In this document: in pieces, positions 19,128 to 27,960 of the stretch
Numbering within the stretch: position 1 is the first letter of the stretch
How the letters are laid out: each line of letters opens with the position of its first letter
From: Fenollaria massiliensis
GTDB lineage: Bacteria; Bacillota; Clostridia; Tissierellales; Peptoniphilaceae
Assembly: GCF_000312505.2 (NCBI RefSeq)
Contig: NZ_HG326228.1
Location: 124,001-188,000 of the forward strand
Length of the DNA: 64,000 nt
Direction: 5' to 3'
Position numbers and translations under genes: made by a program
The notes under the pieces: generated by a model
Told to the model about the DNA's origin: nothing
The model's database searches: none
Seen by the model: only the letters and a program-made list of their open reading frames with translations

Positions 19128-19164
19128 AAATATCCGTAGGGTTTTGCCTTACGGATATTTTTCT
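19128..19164. terminator. Bidirectional terminator between the surface protein gene and dinB
   Basis: AAATATCCGTAGG (19128-19140) pairs with CCTTACGGATATTT (19147-19160), with A/T runs on both sides. Confidence 0.82.
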
Positions 19165-19172
19165 ATTATTTT

Positions 19173-20411
19173 TTATATTATATTTCTAAAGCCACTTGGC
19201 AAGGTTACTACGCTTGGTTTTTCTGGCATCTTATTATTGAGCTTAAGGCCTAAGTAGCCAATTTTGTCTTTGCCGAATTTATTTCTGATCTCGTTAAAAA
19301 CTTTTTCGAGTCTATCGTCTTTAACAATTTGTTTTGGTGCAAAGAGGCTTATCTGCTCTGATTTTGTGTTTCTTGTAAGATTTATTGCGGATATTGTTAG
19401 GCTCCTTATACCTTCTTTGAAGTCGTATCGCTCTTCAAATAGTTCCATGGCTTTGTCGTTTAGCCTAAGTGCGCTGATGCTTGTCTCTGTAAAAACTTTT
19501 TGAAAGCTAAGTGTTTCAAGATTTTTATCTCTTATGGATATTCTCACGCCGCCTGCCTTAAGATTTTCTTCGATTAATTTTTTGCTCACGTCAATGGCTA
19601 GCTCCTCAAATATTTTTTTAACTTCATCGTATGAGTTTAAATCCGCCTTGGTGGTTACACCTCTGGATATGGACTTTATCTTATCGTGGTGGTAGTAGTC
19701 ACAAACCTCACTAGTATCGTATCCGTTGGCATACTGCCATAGATATAGTCCTCTTAGTCCAAGCTTTCTTTTTAATAAATTTACATCTGTTTTAGCGAGT
19801 TCACCAAGTGTATTTATGTTCATATACATAAGTTTTTTCTTTGTTTTATTGCCTATGCCAATGATTTTATCTGTATCAAGTGGCCAAACTATCTCTTTAA
19901 AATGCTCTTTAGGAATGAGCGTCACCGCATCTGGTTTTTTAAGGTCGCTACCAAGCTTTGCGAATATCTTGTTGAAACTCACACCGATACTAACTGTGAT
20001 GCCAAGCTCTTTTTTGATGCGCTCTTTGATATCGTGAGCAATTTTTTCTCCGCTACCAAAGAGTTTCTCGGAGCCGGTCACATCTAGCCAGCACTCATCT
20101 AAGCCGAAGGGTTCGACTTGATTGGTGTAGCTGTAATAAATTTTGTGCGCAAGTTTTGAGAACTTTAAGTACTCATTGTAATGAGGCCTAACAGCTACTA
20201 AATCGGGACATTTCATCTTCGCTTCATAAAGGCTATCTCCCGTCTTTACTCCAAAAGCTTTTGCTTCGTAGCTCTTTGCTAAAACTATGGAGTGTCTGTC
20301 TTCGACTGAACCACAGACTACAAGCCGTTTTCCAACGAGAGACGGATTTAGTTTTCTCTCGATGGATGCGTAGCAGTTGTTCATGTCTGAATGAAGTATT
20401 GTTCTTGTCAT
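19173..20411 (-). CDS. dinB: Y-family DNA polymerase (DNA polymerase IV type)
   Basis: A translesion polymerase of 412 residues. The catalytic Asp is in HSDMNNCYASIE at the N-terminus. The fingers region has VLAKSYEAKAFGV, and the second catalytic site is GLDECWLDVTGS, a variant of the usual SIDEAYLD. This LDE-C variant and the SIVLAKSYEAK segment resemble the clostridial/UvrX-like branch more than E. coli DinB. A helix-hairpin-helix segment (IIGIGNKTKKKL) and a little-finger domain follow. The C-terminus lacks an obvious QLxLF clamp motif, although EQISLFAPK near residue 360 could serve. AGGTG precedes the ATG. It is monocistronic with a consensus promoter and palindromic operator upstream. 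Confidence 0.9.
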   Translation of the reverse strand: MTRTILHSDMNNCYASIERKLNPSLVGKRLVVCGSVEDRHSIVLAKSYEAKAFGVKTGDSLYEAKMKCPDLVAVRPHYNEYLKFSKLAHKIYYSYTNQVEPFGLDECWLDVTGSEKLFGSGEKIAHDIKERIKKELGITVSIGVSFNKIFAKLGSDLKKPDAVTLIPKEHFKEIVWPLDTDKIIGIGNKTKKKLMYMNINTLGELAKTDVNLLKRKLGLRGLYLWQYANGYDTSEVCDYYHHDKIKSISRGVTTKADLNSYDEVKKIFEELAIDVSKKLIEENLKAGGVRISIRDKNLETLSFQKVFTETSISALRLNDKAMELFEERYDFKEGIRSLTISAINLTRNTKSEQISLFAPKQIVKDDRLEKVFNEIRNKFGKDKIGYLGLKLNNKMPEKPSVVTLPSGFRNII

Positions 20412-20471
20412 CTTATCACCTGTCTTTCATCTACCTTCTTAAATATTATTACTACTTGAATGACTAAGACA

Positions 20472-20518
20472 ATTATAGACTATTTACATGGGCTTGTCAA
20501 TACTACTTTTGTAGTATT
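20472..20518 (-). promoter_or_regulatory. Consensus promoter of dinB with an overlapping palindrome
   Basis: Minus strand TTGACA (20500-20495), 17 bp, TATAAT (20477-20472): a perfect consensus. The palindrome AATACTAC-TTTT-GTAGTATT (20499-20518) overlaps the -35 end. It does not match the Firmicute LexA box (GAAC-N4-GTTC). A second inverted repeat, TGACA/TGTCA, lies just beyond, at about 20521-20535. Confidence 0.75.
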
Positions 20519-20631
20519 TTTGACATTTTTTGTCATAAATATTTTGTTAATTTATATTCATTAATTTATTTTCGATTTATAAAAATTATAAAACTACTTA
20601 AATTATAATTAAGATAATCAATCTAAATACC

Positions 20632-20660
20632 TTGTAAAATCGCGCCAAATATGGTATTAT
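20632..20660 (+). promoter_or_regulatory. Promoter of the ecfA1-ecfA2-ecfT-truA operon
   Basis: TTGTAA, 17 bp, TATTAT preceded by TGG (extended -10). The leader would be about 11 nt, carrying only the AGGTG site. Confidence 0.65.
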
Positions 20661-20677
20661 TAAATTTAGGTGATAGC

Positions 20678-21492
20678 ATGATTAAATTTGAAAATGTAAG
20701 TTTTGCTTACGATAAAAATGAAAAAGAAAAAAAGCTCTGGATGATGTGAGCTTTGAGATAAAGAAGGGTGAGTTTGTATCAATTCTTGGTATGAACGGCA
20801 GTGGCAAGTCGACCATAGCGAAAATTATGGACGGAATTTTGCTTCCTACTGAAGGCGACGCGACTGTCATGGGCATGAACACGAAGAACGAAGAGAACCT
20901 TCTTGAGATAAGACAAAACTTAGGACTTGTTTTTCAAAATCCAGATAATCAAATCATAGCGACTATAGTCGAAGAGGACGTTGCCTTTGGCCCAGAAAAT
21001 CTTGGCCTACCAACACCTGAGATTAGAAAGAGGGTTGACGATGCTTTGGAGATAGTTTCGATGACGGAATACAAAAAGCACGCGCCAAACCTATTGAGCG
21101 GTGGACAAAAACAAAGGCTTGCCATCGCTGGTATACTTGCTATCAACCCGAACATAATTGTATTTGACGAACCAACTGCCATGCTTGATCCGCTTGGCAG
21201 AAAAGAAGTCATGGATACTATTATCAAACTAAATAGACAATACGAAAAAACTATTGTGCTTATCACGCACTTTATGAGTGAAGCGGTTTTATCAGACAGG
21301 CTCATGGTTATGCATGAGGGCAAGCTGGTTTGGGACGATACACCTAGAAGGATTTTCTCAGACGTAAAAAATGTGCACTCGCTTGGACTTGATGTGCCAC
21401 AAGTGACTGAATTAAGTAATTTGCTTAAAGAGGACGGCTTCAATGTTACTGGCGATGAGCTTAGTATAGATGAATTGGTGGCAAAATTATGA
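20678..21492 (+). CDS. ecfA1: Energy-coupling factor transporter ATPase EcfA1, frame broken in an A7 run
   Basis: One of two ATPases of a group II ECF vitamin or cobalt importer. The ATG at 20678 (AGGTG upstream) opens with [17 protein letters not shown], then stops at TGA 20747 because a run of seven A (20727-20733) is one short. A -1 shift at the in-phase A-AAA-AAG (20728-20734) or one extra A gives [16 protein letters not shown] and a normal 271-residue protein. The rest is intact: Walker [12 protein letters not shown]-loop VFQNPDNQI, signature LLSGGQKQR, Walker [10 protein letters not shown] and the switch His in LITHFMSE. EcfA1 is normally needed for the transporter, so true loss is less likely than slippage or sequence error. 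It overlaps ecfA2 by 4 bp. Confidence 0.88.
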
Positions 21493-22349
21493 TTGAAATA
21501 AAAAATTTATCATTTATATATAATAAGGACACGCCATTTGAGGTGAAGGCGCTTGACGATATATCGCTTACTATCAAAGATCACAGCTTTATCGGTATCA
21601 TTGGCCACACAGGCTCTGGCAAATCAACATTTATGCAGCAATTAAATGGTCTACTTAGGCCTTCATCAGGCAATATAATTATAGATGGGGTAGACATAAC
21701 TCAAAAGGACATCAAGCTAAACAAGCTTCGCGAGAGCGTTGGGATGGTATTTCAATATCCTGAGTATCAGCTATTTGAAGAGACTGTTGCGAAAGACGTT
21801 GCCTTTGGACCAAAAAATCTTGGACTAAGCGATGAAGAAGTAGCTGAGAGAGTTAAAGGCGCAATTGAAGACGTTAGGCTTGACTACGAATGGGTTAAGG
21901 ATAGGTCTCCATTTGAATTATCAGGCGGACAAAAAAGGCGCGTTGCCATAGCTGGTATACTTGCTATGAGACCTAAGGTGCTTATACTTGATGAGCCAAC
22001 TGCTGGACTAGATCCAAGAGCTAGAGAAGAAATTCTTAATGAGATATATGATATATATGAAAAAACGAAAATTACAGTAGTTTTAGTATCTCATTCAATG
22101 GAAGACGTTTTTACTTACGCAAATGAGATAGTTGTTCTAAGCAAGGGCAAACTTATCATGCACAAAAGTACTGACGAAGCAGTTAAGGAGCGCGAACTTC
22201 TTAAGAAATATGATGTTGGCGTGCCTGAGATAACTGAGTTTATGTTTACTTTGCAGGAGAAATATCCGGGTCTAAACCCTTATGTAAAAACTGTTGAAGA
22301 GGCGAGACGCAATATACTTGAGTATTTCGAGGTGAAGAAAAATGTTTAA
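21489..22349 (+). CDS. ecfA2: Energy-coupling factor transporter ATPase EcfA2
   Basis: The second ATPase of the ECF module, 286 residues. Walker A is [14 protein letters not shown], the Q-loop is [15 protein letters not shown] (a motif characteristic of EcfA2), the signature is [11 protein letters not shown], Walker B is [13 protein letters not shown] and the switch His is in LVSHSME. The C-terminal 50 residues form the EcfA dimer or coupling region. Its start overlaps ecfA1 and its end overlaps ecfT by 8 bp, so expression is tightly coupled. The substrate-specific EcfS component is not in the window, as is usual for group II modules. Confidence 0.95.
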   Translation: MIEIKNLSFIYNKDTPFEVKALDDISLTIKDHSFIGIIGHTGSGKSTFMQQLNGLLRPSSGNIIIDGVDITQKDIKLNKLRESVGMVFQYPEYQLFEETVAKDVAFGPKNLGLSDEEVAERVKGAIEDVRLDYEWVKDRSPFELSGGQKRRVAIAGILAMRPKVLILDEPTAGLDPRAREEILNEIYDIYEKTKITVVLVSHSMEDVFTYANEIVVLSKGKLIMHKSTDEAVKERELLKKYDVGVPEITEFMFTLQEKYPGLNPYVKTVEEARRNILEYFEVKKNV

Positions 22350-23154
22350 TAACATATCCATAGGACAATATTTTCCGACAGATAGTTTTGTTCATAGATT
22401 AGACCCAAGAGTTAAACTTATCTTTGTCTTCGTATTTATGATAGCAATCTTCTTCGTTGATTCATATAGTATACTTGCTCTTGTTGGCATCACTATAATT
22501 TTACTTATACTAATGAGCAAGGTACCGCTAAAAATAATATTAAGAGGGCTTAAGCCGATGCGTGCGATTATCATAATGACACTCATCTTTAATGTATTTT
22601 TTACGCCAGGAACACAAATATTTCCAAATATTAAGTGGCCGTCAATGTCTTATGAAGGACTAAACACAGGTCTTTTCATGTCGTTTAGACTATTACTTCT
22701 ACTGCTTGGCTCTTCACTACTAACATTAACTACATCACCAATAAGACTAACTGATGGACTTGAGTCACTTATGAGTCCACTAAAGCTTATTAAGGTGCCA
22801 ACTCATGAACTAGCTATGATGATGACTATAGCACTAAGATTTATACCGACACTAGCTGAAGAGGCAAATAAGATAAAGATGGCGCAAGAATCAAGAGGAG
22901 CAAGTTTTGATGGCAAAAATATTATAGAGACGGCTAAAAAGATGCTTCCTTTAATGATACCGCTTTTCTTAAACGCACTTAAGAGAGCAGATGAACTAGC
23001 CATCGCCATGGATGCTAGATGCTACTCAGGTGGAGAACACAGAGGCAAGCTAAATCCACTTATTTACACAGCTGTAGATAGATTAGCTATACTTGTAATA
23101 ATTATATACTTTGGATTTATAATATCAACAAAGTATTTATTTAATTTAATATGA
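22342..23154 (+). CDS. ecfT: Energy-coupling factor transporter transmembrane protein EcfT
   Basis: The membrane scaffold that links the two ATPases to exchangeable EcfS vitamin-binding subunits. It has 270 residues and about five to six hydrophobic segments. The first part carries the typical FVHRLDPRVKLIF. The coupling helices hold the family's Ala-Arg-Gly type motifs, seen as AQESRGASFDG and AMDARCYSGGEHRG. It lies between ecfA2 (8 bp overlap) and truA (4 bp overlap), the standard Firmicute order. Confidence 0.94.
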   Translation: MFNNISIGQYFPTDSFVHRLDPRVKLIFVFVFMIAIFFVDSYSILALVGITIILLILMSKVPLKIILRGLKPMRAIIIMTLIFNVFFTPGTQIFPNIKWPSMSYEGLNTGLFMSFRLLLLLLGSSLLTLTTSPIRLTDGLESLMSPLKLIKVPTHELAMMMTIALRFIPTLAEEANKIKMAQESRGASFDGKNIIETAKKMLPLMIPLFLNALKRADELAIAMDARCYSGGEHRGKLNPLIYTAVDRLAILVIIIYFGFIISTKYLFNLI

Positions 23155-23885
23155 AGAACATAAAATTAATTATAGATTTTGACGGAACAAATTATTCAGG
23201 CTTTCAAGCGCAAGACAATGCACACACAGTTGAGGACGCTTTGAACGCATCCATTAGCAAGGCTTTGGGTGAAGACATCAAAGTTATTGGCTGCTCGAGG
23301 ACTGATAAGGGAGTTAGCGCTCATGGTTTTGTTTTGAATTTCAAGACTGAATCGGTTTGTCCGGCTGAAAAAATGATTTATCCAATCAATGACAAGCTTC
23401 CCGAAGATATTAGAGTGCTTAAGAGTGAAGAGGCAGCGGATGATTTTCACGCGCGCTTCTCGTCAAAGGGCAAGTACTATAGATATACGCTTGAGCACAG
23501 AAAATTTGGCAGAGCGACAGCTAGGCACTTTGCATATAATTTTCCATATAAGCTAGATTTAGATTTAATGCGTGAAGCAGCGAAATACATGGTCGGTGAA
23601 AAAGACTACAGAGCATTTATGGCTATAGGAAGTGCTGTTGATACGACAGTTAGGACTATTCATTCAGTCGATATCATCAGAGATGGCGATTTTGTTTACA
23701 TCGATGTAAAAGGAAGAAGCTTTCTATATAACATGGTAAGGATCATGTCTGGCACACTTGTTTTTGTTGGAACAGGAATTTTAGATATAGATTCTATGGC
23801 TAGAGCAATTGAAGATGGCGATAGAAGGGGACTTGCACCAACTTTGCCAGCAAAAGGACTTGTCTTAGAAGAAGTTTATTATTAA
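23151..23885 (+). CDS. truA: tRNA pseudouridine(38-40) synthase
   Basis: Isomerises uridines 38-40 in the tRNA anticodon arm. The 244 residues match the family. The catalytic Asp is in the conserved GCSRTDKGVSA near residue 50. Other family segments are FDGTNYSGFQAQ at the N-terminus, KGKYYRYTLEH, and GRSFLYNMVRIMSGTL towards the C-terminus. Its ATG overlaps the ecfT stop. Position after ecfT is the common Firmicute arrangement. A terminator follows. Confidence 0.96.
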   Translation: MKNIKLIIDFDGTNYSGFQAQDNAHTVEDALNASISKALGEDIKVIGCSRTDKGVSAHGFVLNFKTESVCPAEKMIYPINDKLPEDIRVLKSEEAADDFHARFSSKGKYYRYTLEHRKFGRATARHFAYNFPYKLDLDLMREAAKYMVGEKDYRAFMAIGSAVDTTVRTIHSVDIIRDGDFVYIDVKGRSFLYNMVRIMSGTLVFVGTGILDIDSMARAIEDGDRRGLAPTLPAKGLVLEEVYY

Positions 23886-23890
23886 TATGT

Positions 23891-23921
23891 ATCTCTTGCT
23901 TAGAGCGAGAGATATTTTTTT
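23891..23921 (+). terminator. Terminator after truA
   Basis: ATCTCTTGC (23891-23899) pairs with GCGAGAGAT (23905-23913), then a run of seven T. Confidence 0.82.
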
Positions 23922-23985
23922 GCCTAAAACCCCAAGAACCGCCTAAAATATGGAGTGAATTAGGCAATTTGAAATAAATTACACA

Positions 23986-24013
23986 AAAACCCAGCTCATC
24001 TGAACTGGGTTTT
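23986..24013. terminator. Terminator of the long minus-strand gene block
   Basis: AAAACCCAG (23986-23994) pairs with CTGGGTTTT (24005-24013); it can work on either strand. Between this and the truA terminator lie two direct GCCTAAAA copies and an inverted TTAGGC. Confidence 0.78.
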
Positions 24014-24039
24014 ATATTTGATGTATTATTTTTATAATT

Positions 24040-24924
24040 TTAAAAATTGTCTCCGCCTTTAAAGCCTCTACCTTTTACTTCGTTTGTATCTTGTATAGTT
24101 ATAAAAGCATTTCTATCGATGGAGTTAGTTATTTTTTTGACATCAACTATCTCTCTTGGTTTAACTAGCATGAATATAATTTTTAAATCGCTTTTTGACC
24201 AAGCACCGTACGAGTCGATGATGGTAGCTCCACGCTCAAGTTTATTCATAAGCTCATAAGAAAGTTTTTCGTAGTCCTTTGATATGATTAAAACACTCTT
24301 TGTAGCGTCGAAGCCTGTTTGCACCTTGTCAAGCACTTGATATGCAACAAACATCGATAAAACTGTGTAAAGTCCTTTTAACACACCAAATTTTATGCTC
24401 GCTAAACTTATTATAATGCCATTCATCGCCATAAGAGCACTTCCGATATTGATATTGTAGCGCTTTTTACATACTGCAGCAACTATGTCAAGACCGCCTT
24501 GACAAGCACCGTGCCTAAACAATACGCCCATGCCTATACCATTAAGCACGCCGCCAAATATAGCGCTGATAAGTATGTCATTAAAGGTATTAAGCTTTTG
24601 CATTGGTCTAAACAAAACCATTGTCGCAGATAAAACAAAAGTTGTTATAAATGCGTAAACCAAAAATTTCTTGTCAAGCTCTTTTAATCCAAATAAAAAT
24701 ATTGGTAAGTTAATCACGAATAGCATGATACCTGCTGGTAAGCCAGTAAGCAGTTCTATGATGATGGAGATACCACCGACACCGCCGGCAAGTAGTTTAT
24801 TTGGTATGAAGAAAAAGTTTATCGCAAAACTTGATAGCATACAGCCGATGATGATGGCTGTGATCGTTGTAAAGATTTCTTCGTTGTCGCCAAAGTATTC
24901 GTATCTGTCAAATTTCTTTTTCAT
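24040..24924 (-). CDS. YitT family membrane protein (DUF161/DUF2179)
   Basis: A 294-residue protein with five or six N-terminal transmembrane helices and a cytosolic C-terminal domain. The membrane part has the family's glycine-rich NKLLAGGVGGISII and a second similar unit with FRHGACQGGLDIVAAV. The last 80 residues fit the DUF2179 domain (GATIIDSYGAWSKSDLKIIF). The cellular role of the family is not settled; transport functions have been suggested. The start overlaps the stop of the preceding C26 gene by 4 bp, and it is the last gene of the minus-strand run before the terminator at 23986-24013. Confidence 0.88.
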   Translation of the reverse strand: MKKKFDRYEYFGDNEEIFTTITAIIIGCMLSSFAINFFFIPNKLLAGGVGGISIIIELLTGLPAGIMLFVINLPIFLFGLKELDKKFLVYAFITTFVLSATMVLFRPMQKLNTFNDILISAIFGGVLNGIGMGVLFRHGACQGGLDIVAAVCKKRYNINIGSALMAMNGIIISLASIKFGVLKGLYTVLSMFVAYQVLDKVQTGFDATKSVLIISKDYEKLSYELMNKLERGATIIDSYGAWSKSDLKIIFMLVKPREIVDVKKITNSIDRNAFITIQDTNEVKGRGFKGGDNF

Positions 24925-25619
24925 TTTAATTTTATAAACTCCTTAAATATATTTATTGCTTCTCCATTATTATTCACAGCCATGGCTTCTGGATGAAACT
25001 GCACTAGATAGATATTTCTATGAGCATCCTCCATTGCCTCGATAATTCCATCGGAAGACTTTGCTGTGACTTTAAAACCTTCCGCCACGTCCTTAACTGC
25101 TTGATGATGCTCTGAATTAACAAGCATCTTCTTTAATCCAGTCGCTCTGTGTAAAAAGCTTTGTTCTTTGATTGTGATGTAGTGAGCACCAGTCGCTATG
25201 GTATCGAAGTTTACGTGTTCTAGCTTAGCCTGATTGTCCTTGTATATATCTTGATATAGAGTTCCCCCTAAGCATGCATTTATCAGCTGCATTCCTCTAC
25301 ATATACCAAGCATTGGCTTTTTTACTCTGATTGCTTCTTCAATCAGTCTCATATCAAAAGCATCTCTTTCAGTCGATATACCTAAGATGCCTTTTTGAAG
25401 TTCTTCGCCATAGATAAGTGGATTTACATCGTGACCGCCTGTAAGTATAATTGCATCAGACATTTCAACGAGTTCACTTACTCCTTCAAGGTCAGTGTAT
25501 GGAGCGATGAAAGGCACTGCGCCAGCTAATCTTACAGCTTCGGCGTAATTTCTATTGATTTGTACATAATTTCTCTTGCCATCTGAATATGGCTGAGAGC
25601 TTATCAAAATTTTTTTCAT
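24921..25619 (-). CDS. Class I glutamine amidotransferase-like protein (peptidase C26)
   Basis: A gamma-glutamyl-GABA-hydrolase-type enzyme (PuuD-like) of about 232 residues. The nucleophile Cys lies in PMLGICRGMQLINA, preceded by the ILTGGHDVNP glycine-rich loop. The catalytic His and Glu are in LVQFHPEAMA. It likely hydrolyses gamma-glutamyl amides in the cytosol, but the substrate is not known. The ATG at 25619 overlaps the ung stop (ATGA) and has GGAG upstream; the TTG four codons earlier is not needed. Confidence 0.88.
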   Translation of the reverse strand: MKKILISSQPYSDGKRNYVQINRNYAEAVRLAGAVPFIAPYTDLEGVSELVEMSDAIILTGGHDVNPLIYGEELQKGILGISTERDAFDMRLIEEAIRVKKPMLGICRGMQLINACLGGTLYQDIYKDNQAKLEHVNFDTIATGAHYITIKEQSFLHRATGLKKMLVNSEHHQAVKDVAEGFKVTAKSSDGIIEAMEDAHRNIYLVQFHPEAMAVNNNGEAINIFKEFIKLK

Positions 25620-26278
25620 TTTATTCTCCAATCTATTACTTTAATATTATGTGCTTTTAAATAGGCATTTGTCTTTGAGAATGGTCTTGACCCGAAAAAT
25701 CCTCTATATGCCGACAAAGGCGATGGGTGAGCTGAAGTGATTACAAGATTTTTACTTGTATCGATGTAGTGCATCTTGCTTCTTGCATAAGCGCCCCATA
25801 GGATATAGACGACATTTTCTTTATTTTTGCAAAGCGTTTCTATAATTTTATCAGTAAAAATTTGCCAGCCAATGTCTTTATGTGAATTAGCATAGCCTTT
25901 GCGAACCGTTAATGTTGAGTTAAGTAGGAGTACTCCTTGCTTTGCCCACGCATCTAAATCACCAGTTTTATTAAGAATACCTAAATCATCATAAAGCTCC
26001 TTATATATATTTCTTAAAGATGGCGGGAGAGCCATTCCGTCATTAACAGAGAAGGCTAGGCCATTGGCTTGATTTACTTCATGATATGGATCTTGACCCA
26101 AGATAAAAACTTTTGTATCTTTTAGTGGCGATAGCTCAAGCGCCTTAAATATTTCATAGTATTTTGGATATATAGTGTGCTCCTTGTACTCGCGGCGAAG
26201 CGCATCACGCATCTTGATGAAGTAGTCCTTAGTGTATTCATTTTGTAAAAATTCTTCCCAATCGCTATTTATGATCAT
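25616..26278 (-). CDS. ung: Uracil-DNA glycosylase, family 1
   Basis: Removes uracil from DNA to start base-excision repair. The 220 residues match family 1. The catalytic-water motif is GQDPYH at residues 61-66 (Asp63), the uracil-recognition segment is GLAFSV, the Asn strand is LLLNSTLTV, and the DNA-intercalation loop is HPSPLSAYRG. It overlaps the upstream zincin-like gene by 14 bp and the downstream amidotransferase by 4 bp, so it is translated within a compact operon that also encodes RecD2. Confidence 0.96.
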   Translation of the reverse strand: MIINSDWEEFLQNEYTKDYFIKMRDALRREYKEHTIYPKYYEIFKALELSPLKDTKVFILGQDPYHEVNQANGLAFSVNDGMALPPSLRNIYKELYDDLGILNKTGDLDAWAKQGVLLLNSTLTVRKGYANSHKDIGWQIFTDKIIETLCKNKENVVYILWGAYARSKMHYIDTSKNLVITSAHPSPLSAYRGFFGSRPFSKTNAYLKAHNIKVIDWRIK

Positions 26279-26648
26279 TTTTCTTCATTTCCTTGTATCT
26301 TGCGAGCTGAATTTCATCTTCTACCTCTAAGTCTCTGTAATTTGCGAGACCTTCCATGTGATGAGTGAACTCGTGTTTTAAAACGTGATATATCATGTCT
26401 TTAATCTCATTCTCTGAATAATCAGAATACATTTTCATAAAAGAACCGTAGTAGATGTATATAGCTTTGCCCATGGCTGAGCGCTCATATTGACCTAAAA
26501 TAAATAAGTCATCGTCAATTGCATCTGGAGAAATTTTTAAATCTTCTGAGACGACTACACCTAAATTTAAATCTCTAAAGAATATTTCAGGTAGTCTCTC
26601 GCAAGCTTCATCAGTCCAAGCTGTGAATGTATCAATGTCTGGCATCAT
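26265..26648 (-). CDS. Zincin-like metallopeptidase family protein
   Basis: A small (127-residue) member of the bacterial zincin-like metallopeptidase family (PF06262 type). The zinc-binding segment is VLKHEFTHHMEGLANY, an HExxH-type motif with His, Glu and His, followed by the family's ALEV/ARY-like tail, seen here as DLEVEDEIQLARYKEM. There is no signal peptide, so it is cytosolic if stable. The substrate is unknown. The ATG overlaps the stop of the phosphorylase gene (ATGA). It commonly sits in housekeeping clusters; here it lies between a nucleoside phosphorylase and ung. Confidence 0.82.
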   Translation of the reverse strand: MMPDIDTFTAWTDEACERLPEIFFRDLNLGVVVSEDLKISPDAIDDDLFILGQYERSAMGKAIYIYYGSFMKMYSDYSENEIKDMIYHVLKHEFTHHMEGLANYRDLEVEDEIQLARYKEMKKNDHK

Positions 26649-27370
26649 AGGAATTTCGCTCCATCATTAAAGTCTAGTCCATTTTTGAAAATATCAAGAA
26701 CCACATGAGCTGCCTTTAAAGCTATATCTTCTTGTTCATTAGTGATTTCAACGTGCTTATCAGTAACGCCTGTACCGTAGTTACCAACAACGTTTAACGA
26801 TGCGTATTTGATGCCTAGTTCGTTCATTAAAATAACTTCGGGTGAACCAGTCATACCAACAACATCGCCGCCGATTGATTTATAAAATTTATTTTCGATT
26901 TTGGTCTCAAATTTTGGTCCTTCAGTAGTTACCAAAACACCTGTACTAATCTTGCCATCGTATTTTTCTTCGAATAATTCATTCATCTCTGGTGAATAAG
27001 GCTCATCCATGGCAATAAATTTAACGCCTTTATCAAGACCAGTAAAGAATGTGTAGTCCCTTTTTTTAGTAAAATCAAAAAAATCATTCGCCATAACTAT
27101 AGTAAGAGGCTCTATCTCTTCTCTAAGCGAGCCAACCGAGTTGATTGCGTAGGCATACTCCACACCTAAGTCTTTCATCGCCTTAACATTGGCTCTGTAA
27201 TTTATAAAGGTAGGGGGAACTGAGTAATTCATTCCGTGCCTTGGAACAAAGATGGTATCTTCATTAAGAATGTTGTATTCGCAAACGCCATATTCATTCT
27301 CAATGCTTTTCGTTTCAATGCTCTTCATGCTTTTAAGAGCCGTTCCACCAATTATTGCGTATTTAAACAT
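26645..27370 (-). CDS. MTAP/PNP-family nucleoside phosphorylase
   Basis: A trimeric-type purine nucleoside or methylthioadenosine phosphorylase of 241 residues. It starts MFKYAIIGGTALKSM. The phosphate-binding His is in FVPRHGMNYSVPPTF, a central INSVGSLRE strand follows, and the base/ribose site includes EGPKFETKIE and VVGMTGSPEVILMNELG. It should cleave purine nucleosides, MTA or methylthioinosine with phosphate; the preferred base cannot be set by eye. The ATG at 27370 has AAGGAGG 5 bases upstream, so the in-frame TTG six codons earlier is rejected. Confidence 0.88.
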   Translation of the reverse strand: MFKYAIIGGTALKSMKSIETKSIENEYGVCEYNILNEDTIFVPRHGMNYSVPPTFINYRANVKAMKDLGVEYAYAINSVGSLREEIEPLTIVMANDFFDFTKKRDYTFFTGLDKGVKFIAMDEPYSPEMNELFEEKYDGKISTGVLVTTEGPKFETKIENKFYKSIGGDVVGMTGSPEVILMNELGIKYASLNVVGNYGTGVTDKHVEITNEQEDIALKAAHVVLDIFKNGLDFNDGAKFL

Positions 27371-27372
27371 TT

Positions 27373-27960
27373 TTACCTCCTTGAGCACAGGATGAGACCA
27401 AAAATCTTCTCAAAGCCAGCGTCCTTCATAACGCGAGCCGAATCCTTCATAGTCGTTCCTGTAGTTATTATATCATCAATTATTACTACATTGCCACTTG
27501 CATCAGCACTTTTTTTAAAAATATTTTTCGTATTAGATCTTTCAGAGAAAGAAAGCTTGTGCATATCACGCTTTTGTAGCTTTTCATAAGTATATATTTT
27601 TATACCCATGTCCTTAGAAATTATTTTTAAAATTTCGCCCATGTGATCAAAACCTTTTTTTCTTAGCTTTTCTGTATTCATAGGGACACTTGTGATGTAA
27701 TCAATTTTTTCATTTTGCATAATATTTTTTAACTCTTCTTCATATAAATAGGCGAGTGCAGATAAATATTTTTTTTGTATGCCAAACTTGTAGTTAAATA
27801 GATGCTCTCTAAAAAAGTCATTGTAGTAGACTATTGAGTGAAGCTCATCAAAACCATTGACATAAAAAGTTTTTCTGATTATCTCAATGTTAGCGCCGCA
27901 GCTAGAACAGTAGGGCATAGCACCGTCAAAGTCTTCATTGCAAAATGGGCAGATTTTCAT
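27373..27960 (-). CDS. comFC: ComFC-like phosphoribosyltransferase family protein
   Basis: A 195-residue ComF-type protein. A zinc ribbon with CPFC and CSSC lies at the N-terminus (residues 4-7 and 18-21), and a PRT-fold domain follows with the PRPP-type loop VVIIDDIITTGTTMKD. ComFC is needed for DNA uptake in competent bacteria, where it works with the ComFA helicase on incoming single-stranded DNA; no comFA is in this window. Its start overlaps recD2 by 4 bp. Linking it to RecD2 suggests a shared DNA-processing transcript, which is an inference from position only. Confidence 0.88.
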   Translation of the reverse strand: MKICPFCNEDFDGAMPYCSSCGANIEIIRKTFYVNGFDELHSIVYYNDFFREHLFNYKFGIQKKYLSALAYLYEEELKNIMQNEKIDYITSVPMNTEKLRKKGFDHMGEILKIISKDMGIKIYTYEKLQKRDMHKLSFSERSNTKNIFKKSADASGNVVIIDDIITTGTTMKDSARVMKDAGFEKIFGLILCSRR

